From: an uncultured Planctomycetaceae bacterium
Lineage (GTDB): Bacteria; Planctomycetota; Planctomycetia; Pirellulales; Lacipirellulaceae
Direction: 5' to 3'
Length of the DNA stretch: 10,152 bases
NCBI GenBank assembly: GCA_937860165.1
Contig: CALMBE010000143.1
Coordinates: forward strand, 1 to 10,152
Position numbers and translations under genes: made by a program. Of this stretch, positions 6,305 through 10,152 are shown one piece after another. The notes below the pieces were generated by a model. The model was given only the letters and a program-made list of their open reading frames with translations, was not told the DNA's origin and did not search any database. Each line of letters opens with the position of its first letter. Position 1 is the first letter of the stretch.

Positions 6305-7582
6305 GTGGCCGAACAACACCCTGAACTACCCCTCGAAAATTCCCCCCAGCCGCATGGTTTTGAGGAAGATGTCGAAGTCCGCGGGCATATTATCGACAGC
6401 CTCATCTTGCCCAAAGTACTGGACTGCATCACCAACCTCGGTGGGAGTTTTGCGATCAAGAACATTAGCATCGGTCAGGAACGCACGGATCCTAGCTTCG
6501 CCTTGGTACAGGTGCGGGCGGCGACGGACCACTTGCTTCAGACAATTCTTGCCCAGATCGCAGATCACGGGGCTGTGGCTACCTTGGCGAGCGATTGCCA
6601 GGTAATCGAAGCGGACATCCCCGGAACCTTTCCGGAAGGTTTCTACAGCACCACCAACCAACAGACCGAGGTGCGATTGGCGGGGAAATGGCAACCGGTC
6701 GCCGATCAGGAAATGGATTGCGGAATCTCCGTGAACCACAAGGGTGGCCAAGCACGCTGTGTGCCGATGACCGATGTGAAAGTGGGAATGCCAATTGTCG
6801 TGGGGCACGCCGGGGTGCGGGTCTTTCCGCTCGAGCGAACACGACAAGGTCACGCGTTCGGATTCATGAATAGTGCCGTGTCTACCGAGAAGCCTAAGGG
6901 AGTAGTAATTCGGCAGATCGCGGAGCTGTTGTACGCCCATCGCAAGTCGGCAGGAAAGTCGCTCCTGGTAGGGGGGCCTGCCATCGTGCATACCGGCAGC
7001 GGTGAATTGGTGTGCGAGTTGATCCGGGGGGGTTACATCCACAAACTTTTCGCGGGCAATGCCCTAGCAACCCACGACATTGAACAGTCACTGTTTGGAA
7101 CCAGTCTAGGTGTGAATCTCCGCGAAGGAAGTTTGGCCGACGCGGGGCACGAACATCACTTGCGGGCGATCAACCGCGTACGTCGCGTGGGTTCGATTCG
7201 GAAAGCGGTCGAGCAGGGAATAATCACCTCGGGGATCATGTATGAGTGCGTAAAGAATGGGGTCGAATTCCTGCTGGCCGGCAGCATACGCGACGATGGC
7301 CCCTTGCCGGACGTTATTACCGACGCCCTGGAAAACCAGCGGCAAATGCGACTGGCGATTCGGGATGTGAGTTTCTGCCTGATGATCGCCACGACTCTGC
7401 ATTCGATCGCCGTGGGCAATCTGTTGCCGGCAAGCGTGAAGGTGGTGTGCGTGGATATCAACCCCTCGACGGTGATTAAACTCAATGACCGGGGTAGTTT
7501 CCAAACCGTGGGACTCGTGACCGACGTGGAACCCTTCCTGCGGGCACTTGTCGAAGAGGTAAAACGATTGGAGAAGAATTAA
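6305..7582 (+). CDS. Ornithine cyclodeaminase, archaeal type (TIGR00300 / LOR-SDH-domain family)
   Basis: A 425-residue protein matching the TIGR00300/LOR-SDH conserved-domain family. Characterised relatives are the archaeal-type ornithine cyclodeaminase of methanogens and the C-terminal half of cyanobacterial AgrE/ArgZ proteins; the expected reaction is ornithine to proline plus ammonia with a bound nucleotide cofactor. Family features, numbered from the GTG start: VRGHIIDS (25-32), a STTN segment (115-118), the nucleotide-binding-like VGGPAIVHTGSG (222-233), GNALATHDIEQSLFGTSLG (251-269), GHEHHLRAIN (281-290), AGSIRDDGPLPDV (325-337) and CVDINPSTVIKLNDRGS (382-398). GTG at 6305 is preferred over TTG at 6281 because AGGA at 6290-6293 precedes it by 11 bases and the conserved domain begins near residue 22. 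The next gene, 119 bases downstream, encodes the arginine dihydrolase-like partner. Another NAD-dependent amino-acid reaction in the same family cannot be excluded. Confidence 0.82.
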   Translation: MAEQHPELPLENSPQPHGFEEDVEVRGHIIDSLILPKVLDCITNLGGSFAIKNISIGQERTDPSFALVQVRAATDHLLQTILAQIADHGAVATLASDCQVIEADIPGTFPEGFYSTTNQQTEVRLAGKWQPVADQEMDCGISVNHKGGQARCVPMTDVKVGMPIVVGHAGVRVFPLERTRQGHAFGFMNSAVSTEKPKGVVIRQIAELLYAHRKSAGKSLLVGGPAIVHTGSGELVCELIRGGYIHKLFAGNALATHDIEQSLFGTSLGVNLREGSLADAGHEHHLRAINRVRRVGSIRKAVEQGIITSGIMYECVKNGVEFLLAGSIRDDGPLPDVITDALENQRQMRLAIRDVSFCLMIATTLHSIAVGNLLPASVKVVCVDINPSTVIKLNDRGSFQTVGLVTDVEPFLRALVEEVKRLEKN

Positions 7583-7680
7583 TAGAACACTGATGAACGC
7601 GGATCGGACGGATGTACGCAGATTTTAGTCGGAGGCTTATCCGCGAAAATCTGTTCGATCTGCGTCAATCCGTGTTCTAT
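7582..7680. repeat. 99-base imperfect palindrome, possible terminator
   Basis: Outer ends ATAGAACAC (7582-7590) and GTGTTCTAT (7672-7680) are exact complements. Reading inward, about 38 positions per arm align with roughly nine mismatches, several of which would be G-U pairs in RNA. The left arm begins on the last base of the upstream stop codon. A run of six Ts follows directly (7682-7687), so the transcript could form a long stem followed by U residues, the form of an intrinsic terminator. The arm sequence resembles a repeat family that is widely dispersed between genes in planctomycetes and related bacteria (recalled, not searched). Confidence 0.8.
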
Positions 7681-7687
7681 GTTTTTT

Positions 7688-7692
7688 GGAAG
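7688..7692 (+). promoter_or_regulatory. Ribosome-binding site for the arginine dihydrolase-like gene
   Basis: GGAAG lies 9 bases before ATG 7702. It supports that ATG over the TTG one codon upstream. It sits just after the palindrome, so folding of the palindrome leaves it exposed. Confidence 0.6.
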
Positions 7693-7701
7693 TGATTTTT
7701 G

Positions 7702-8526
7702 ATGTCAACTCCCCAGATTCTGATGTGCCCGCCACAGTTTTACGGGATCGAGTACGAAATCAATCCTTGGATGAGCACCGCTCGGCAGGCGGATCACGCG
7801 CTTGCCAACCAACAATGGGCTGACCTCCGCGCAATCCTCGAAAAGACTGGGTCCACGATTGCGGAAGTCGTGCCCGTCGCCGGGCTTCCCGATTTGGTGT
7901 TTACCGCGAATGCGGCTCTTGTCTTTGGCAAGCGGGCCGTGCTGGCTCATTTCAAGCACGCCCAGCGACAAGGGGAGGAGGTCCATTTTCGAGCTTGGCT
8001 GGAAGCGAACGGCTGGGAAGTAATCGCCCCGCCGCCGAATTTTTCGTTCGAGGGGGCGGGGGATGCCTTGTTCTGTGGCGACACGTTATTCGCCGGCTAT
8101 CGGATGCGGAGCGACGCCCGGGGCCATCAAGCGATTGTCGAGTTGCTCGGCGTACGGGTGCTGCCGCTTGAGTTGGTCGATCCCTACTATTATCACCTCG
8201 ACACGTGCTTTTGCCCGCTTGCGCCTGACGAAGCGATTTACTTTCCCGCTGCATTCGATGATTACGGCAGGCGGGTTCTGGCCGAAAATGTCCCTCATTT
8301 GCATGAAGTGGCCGAAGTCGAAGCCCGCAATTTTGCCTGCAATGCCGTGGTGGTCGGCAAGTCAGTGATTACCAACACGGGTTGCCCCGAATTGCACAGC
8401 TTGCTCCGCTCACTCGACTACAACCCAGTCGATACACCCCTGAGTGAATTCGTGAAAGCCGGCGGCAGCGCGAAATGCTTAACGCTTCGGCTGGATGGCG
8501 AGGAAGCGGCTGGGTGGAAGGTGTGA
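7702..8526 (+). CDS. Arginine dihydrolase-like protein (amidinotransferase/DDAH fold, ArgZ-type)
   Basis: A 274-residue protein of the guanidino-group-modifying pentein fold. Visible active-site marks: PDLVFTANAAL (63-73) with D64 and the Asn70 equivalent of the Asn described as important in cyanobacterial arginine dihydrolase; FEGAGDALF (116-124) with the substrate-binding Glu117; YYHLDTCFCPL (163-173) with catalytic His165; and GGSAKCLTLRL (254-264) with nucleophile Cys259. The expected reaction is arginine to ornithine plus carbon dioxide and two ammonia. Relatives with other substrates exist (dimethylarginine or arginine deiminases, amidinotransferases), so the exact product is inferred mainly from the neighbour, which is the ornithine cyclodeaminase-like protein that is fused to this domain in AgrE. 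The length matches the N-terminal half of AgrE rather than longer arginine deiminases (about 400). ATG 7702 has a GGAAG ribosome-binding site. Confidence 0.83.
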   Translation: MSTPQILMCPPQFYGIEYEINPWMSTARQADHALANQQWADLRAILEKTGSTIAEVVPVAGLPDLVFTANAALVFGKRAVLAHFKHAQRQGEEVHFRAWLEANGWEVIAPPPNFSFEGAGDALFCGDTLFAGYRMRSDARGHQAIVELLGVRVLPLELVDPYYYHLDTCFCPLAPDEAIYFPAAFDDYGRRVLAENVPHLHEVAEVEARNFACNAVVVGKSVITNTGCPELHSLLRSLDYNPVDTPLSEFVKAGGSAKCLTLRLDGEEAAGWKV

Positions 8527-8591
8527 CTAAGTCGCTTAGATCGGAAACTTCACTGCCCGACTCCAAACAAATTCACGCAGCGTGGCGTCCA

Positions 8592-8861
8592 TTAGCCAGC
8601 GTTTCCATTGGAGATCAACTTTCTAGCCTTAGCTTGCAGGATGGAGACCAGCGTACCAGCCCGAACATACGTCTCGTACTGTCGATGCTCAGACTCGGTG
8701 AGGGCTCCCTCGTTGGCTTTGTCACCCAACTGGTCGATCATTGCCTGAGTTTCAGCGTCAGCTCGCAAAGCAACAATTGTCCGAGCCATGTCTGGCGTCA
8801 AGGCACTTGCCAATGGGTCAAGAATCTTGTCAAGAATCATGGTGTCGGCTGTGGAGTTCAT
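8592..8861 (-). CDS. Small helical hypothetical protein
   Basis: An 89-residue soluble protein, not recognised beyond a general resemblance to small orphan proteins common in planctomycetes and cyanobacteria. It is predicted mostly helical: an amphipathic N-terminus (LDKILDPLASALTPDMARTI, about 10-29), then ATQ-type helix with DQLGDKANEGALTESEHRQY (43-62), YETYVRAGTLVSILQAKARKL (62-82) and a polar end. The NEGALTE(x)E turn and the YVRAG..ILQAKAR helix look like the conserved core. There is no cysteine, signal peptide or membrane segment. The ATG at 8861 is chosen over the frame's further upstream extension, which runs into repeat sequence. A perfect-looking minus-strand -10, TATACT, lies at 8868-8873, only 6 bases before the ATG, so either the message is leaderless or the true start is the ATG at residue 8. 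It converges on the arginine dihydrolase-like gene. A regulatory or antitoxin-like role is only a guess. Confidence 0.65.
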   Translation of the reverse strand: MNSTADTMILDKILDPLASALTPDMARTIVALRADAETQAMIDQLGDKANEGALTESEHRQYETYVRAGTLVSILQAKARKLISNGNAG

Positions 8862-9202
8862 GCTGCAAGTATACCACGAAAGTACAGTTGAATCTAGCGG
8901 TTTATATGTGCCCCAAAATTGAATCACCTCGACGAATTGGAAGGGGCTGGGGGTTGGGCGGAGACTATTTGAACCACGACGGCACGACGACACGAAGGGC
9001 TCGACGTGGAGAAAGTCGTATGTCGTTGGACGTAAGAGAAATCCTCAGAACAGGGTTTCCGTCTTTGCGGAATGAAGGATTTTTTTCCCAGTCCCCAACT
9101 CCCTAAACCAGCCCCTCTGATTCAATTCGTCGTGCCCGTTGTGCCGTTGTGGTTCACAGGTATTTCTTCCTGAAAACTGCACTCAATACGGAGACTTTAT
9201 TC
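8862..9202. other. Gene-free, repeat-rich intergenic stretch
   Basis: This 341-base stretch lies between two minus-strand genes. It is filled by two interleaved inverted repeats (8930-8957 with 9087-9133, and 8971-8997 with 9126-9155). Between them is a smaller fold: AAATCCT (9039-9045) with AGGATTT (9076-9082), enclosing TTCCG (9057-9061) with CGGAA (9068-9072), and ending in a run of seven Ts at 9080-9086. Open frames here are short and have no protein-like composition. Confidence 0.6.
8930..9155. repeat. Two interleaved inverted repeats (order A-B-A'-B')
   Basis: Element A (8930-8957, starting CGACGAATTG and including GGGGCTGG) is matched in reverse complement by A' (9087-9133), which carries small insertions. 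Element B (8971-8997, starting GAACCACGACGGCACGACG) is matched by B' (9126-9155) with a few changes. Because the order is A, B, A', B', the pairs cannot form a nested hairpin; they suggest two copies of one composite repeat inserted in opposite orientations with rearranged halves. Confidence 0.65.
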
Positions 9203-9793
9203 TCACTTCCGGTGAGGCACTACTCCAATCCGTTCCTTGGCCAACGCACTAATCGCCTTGAACTCCGCCGTCCCCGCTACCTCGCACCATTCGAAGAGCG
9301 CGGCTTCGGTGGTGGTCAGCAAGGCGCCCGAGGATTCCAGGCGGCGGAGTGCGATGTCGTGATCGATTGCATTACGTGATCCGACCGCATCCACGGCGAC
9401 GAGCACTTGGAAGCCGGCGGCTAAGAGGTCGAGCACGGTCTGTTGCACGCAGACGTGGGTTTCGATCCCTGTGACCAGTACGCGATGAATGCCTAGGTCG
9501 CGCCAAGTACCAAAGATTTCGCCGCAGGAACCACAGCTAAACGTGACCTTGCTCTCAGCCGGGGCAGTGAGACGTTCGGTCAGTGAGGCCTCGGTGGGGC
9601 CAAGCTTTTCGGGAACTTGTTCTGTACATGCACTACGCACACCGAGGATTTTCGCACCGTCCAGGAGCCGCCGGATATTCCAGACAATTCGCTTACGCTC
9701 GGGCTGCACGGCGAGGAGTCGGTTCTGCACATCGATCACCAGTAAGCCGGTATCGGCAGGGCGCATTAGTTCGGGACTGCGGGGAAGAGTCAT
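9203..9793 (-). CDS. Isochorismatase-family cysteine hydrolase
   Basis: A 196-residue enzyme of the isochorismatase-like fold. The triad is visible: Asp21 in LLVIDVQN (17-24), Lys82 in SKVTFSC (81-87), and nucleophile Cys115 in VTGIETHVCVQQTVLDLL (107-124), with the usual non-proline cis bend around GIETHV. The C-terminal half has the VDAVGSRNAIDHDIALRRL segment typical of the YcaC-like branch, whose members are hydrolases of uncertain substrate; related enzymes act on nicotinamide, ureido acids or isochorismate. Length is normal for the family (about 180-210). No siderophore, NAD or pyrimidine-breakdown genes adjoin it, so no substrate can be assigned. The ATG at 9793 faces a divergent small gene across a short gap. 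A clear ribosome-binding site is not visible. Confidence 0.88.
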   Translation of the reverse strand: MTLPRSPELMRPADTGLLVIDVQNRLLAVQPERKRIVWNIRRLLDGAKILGVRSACTEQVPEKLGPTEASLTERLTAPAESKVTFSCGSCGEIFGTWRDLGIHRVLVTGIETHVCVQQTVLDLLAAGFQVLVAVDAVGSRNAIDHDIALRRLESSGALLTTTEAALFEWCEVAGTAEFKAISALAKERIGVVPHRK

Positions 9794-9819
9794 CCATCGC
9801 CTTTACAGCAAACTGCCAA

Positions 9820-9851
9820 CGGGCAAACGATCCAGCACTGCCCGATATAAT
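9820..9851 (+). promoter_or_regulatory. Consensus -10 box with adjoining inverted repeat
   Basis: TATAAT at 9846-9851 is a perfect -10 match for the small plus-strand gene downstream. No good -35 lies 16-18 bases before it. Instead, CGGGCA (9820-9825) and TGCCCG (9839-9844) form a 6-base inverted repeat with a 13-base spacer covering the -35 area, as an operator might. The site lies between two divergent genes and could affect both. Confidence 0.45.
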
Positions 9852-9907
9852 AGGGAATGGGTACAATGCTCACCAGGGGCGAAAAAATCCTCAGCGGGTC
9901 TGCGATC

Positions 9908-10087
9908 ATGGGCGAAAAACACGAACCCTGCAAGGAATTGTGCCATTGGACGAAGCACCAATTGGAGGACCACTACCAATTGTTGACGCAAATCGTGTCC
10001 GCTCCGGCTTTCATCTGCACCAAATGCGGTCGGGCTGCGAACCAAAAGAAATGGCTGTGCAAAGTGAAGCGGTTGCCCACGCGCTGA
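9908..10087 (+). CDS. Small Cys-rich protein, putative zinc-binding
   Basis: A 59-residue protein from the ATG at 9908 that I do not recognise by name. It has a CKELC pair (C8, C12), a helical middle (HWTKHQLEDHYQLLTQIV, 13-30), then CTKCG (C37, C40) followed by RAANQKKWLC (C51). Spaced Cys pairs and His residues suggest one zinc site built from CxxxC and CxxC or from CxxC plus C51. The C-terminal half is basic (KK, K, K, R, R), so nucleic-acid contact is possible. The same frame extends upstream to ATGs at 9857 and 9866, but the TATAAT at 9846-9851 would place the transcript start near 9858, which favours 9866 or 9908; 9908 is chosen because the protein looks more coherent from there. No strong ribosome-binding site helps the choice. 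Confidence 0.6.
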   Translation: MGEKHEPCKELCHWTKHQLEDHYQLLTQIVSAPAFICTKCGRAANQKKWLCKVKRLPTR

Positions 10088-10152
10088 GCTTAGGAGTGAC
10101 TCAAGAATAACTTCCGCATTTCAAGGCTGGCTGCCTTTGGTCTGTACACCGA
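10088..10152. other. Right edge, no feature seen
   Basis: Sixty-five bases after the small Cys-rich gene contain no convincing terminator, promoter or gene start. A CCTTTGG-type short palindrome near the edge is too small to call. Confidence 0.4.

Noticed and set aside
6326..7042. 238-codon minus-strand open frame
   Set aside because: It is opposite the ornithine cyclodeaminase-like gene, which has family motifs along its full length.
9039..9086. Intrinsic terminator for a plus-strand gene
   Set aside because: The stem is split (7 and 5 pairs with large internal loops) and no plus-strand gene ends just upstream, so I report it only as structure within the gene-free stretch.
1..10152. tRNA, rRNA, insertion sequence or prophage genes
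   Set aside because: I saw no cloverleaf-type sequence, no ribosomal RNA core sequence and no transposase or integrase motif in any frame.

Overview
The window looks like chromosomal DNA of a planctomycete, probably in or near the Pirellulales. This is an inference from the style of the proteins (an orphan type II secretion F-like protein, a charged disordered protein with RG-rich tails, small Cys- and Leu-rich orphan proteins), from starts that mostly lack a clear Shine-Dalgarno site, and from long palindromic repeats between genes. No 16S, tRNA or other marker gene is present to prove it.

Layout. Positions 1-769 (+ strand) hold a small MoaD/ThiS-type beta-grasp protein and the wreck of a BNR/YCF48-type beta-propeller gene: its first ~22 codons and last ~80 codons survive, out of frame with each other. 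From 5938 down to 782 runs a long minus-strand block. In order of transcription it encodes a 403-residue disordered protein, adenine deaminase, a small cytosine deaminase of the yeast Fcy1 type (3 bases after the adenine deaminase stop), a type II secretion F-like membrane protein, and an orphan nucleotidyltransferase-like protein. A divergent intergenic region (5939-6304) with a strong dispersed hairpin separates this block from two plus-strand genes, 6305-7582 and 7702-8526. These encode an archaeal-type ornithine cyclodeaminase/LOR-SDH-domain protein and an arginine dihydrolase-like amidinotransferase-fold protein. A 99-base imperfect palindrome lies between them. Then come a small helical protein (minus), a gene-free repeat-rich stretch (8862-9202), an isochorismatase-type cysteine hydrolase (minus) and a small Cys-rich putative zinc-binding protein (plus).

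How the genes fit together. The clearest theme is nitrogen recovery. The two nucleobase deaminases would turn adenine and cytosine into hypoxanthine and uracil, releasing ammonia. The two-gene set at 6305-8526 matches, as separate genes, the two activities that cyanobacterial AgrE/ArgZ proteins carry in one chain: arginine to ornithine plus ammonia, then ornithine to proline. The rest is a mix of orphan accessory genes and intergenic palindromes. I see no defence system, prophage, insertion sequence or CRISPR array.
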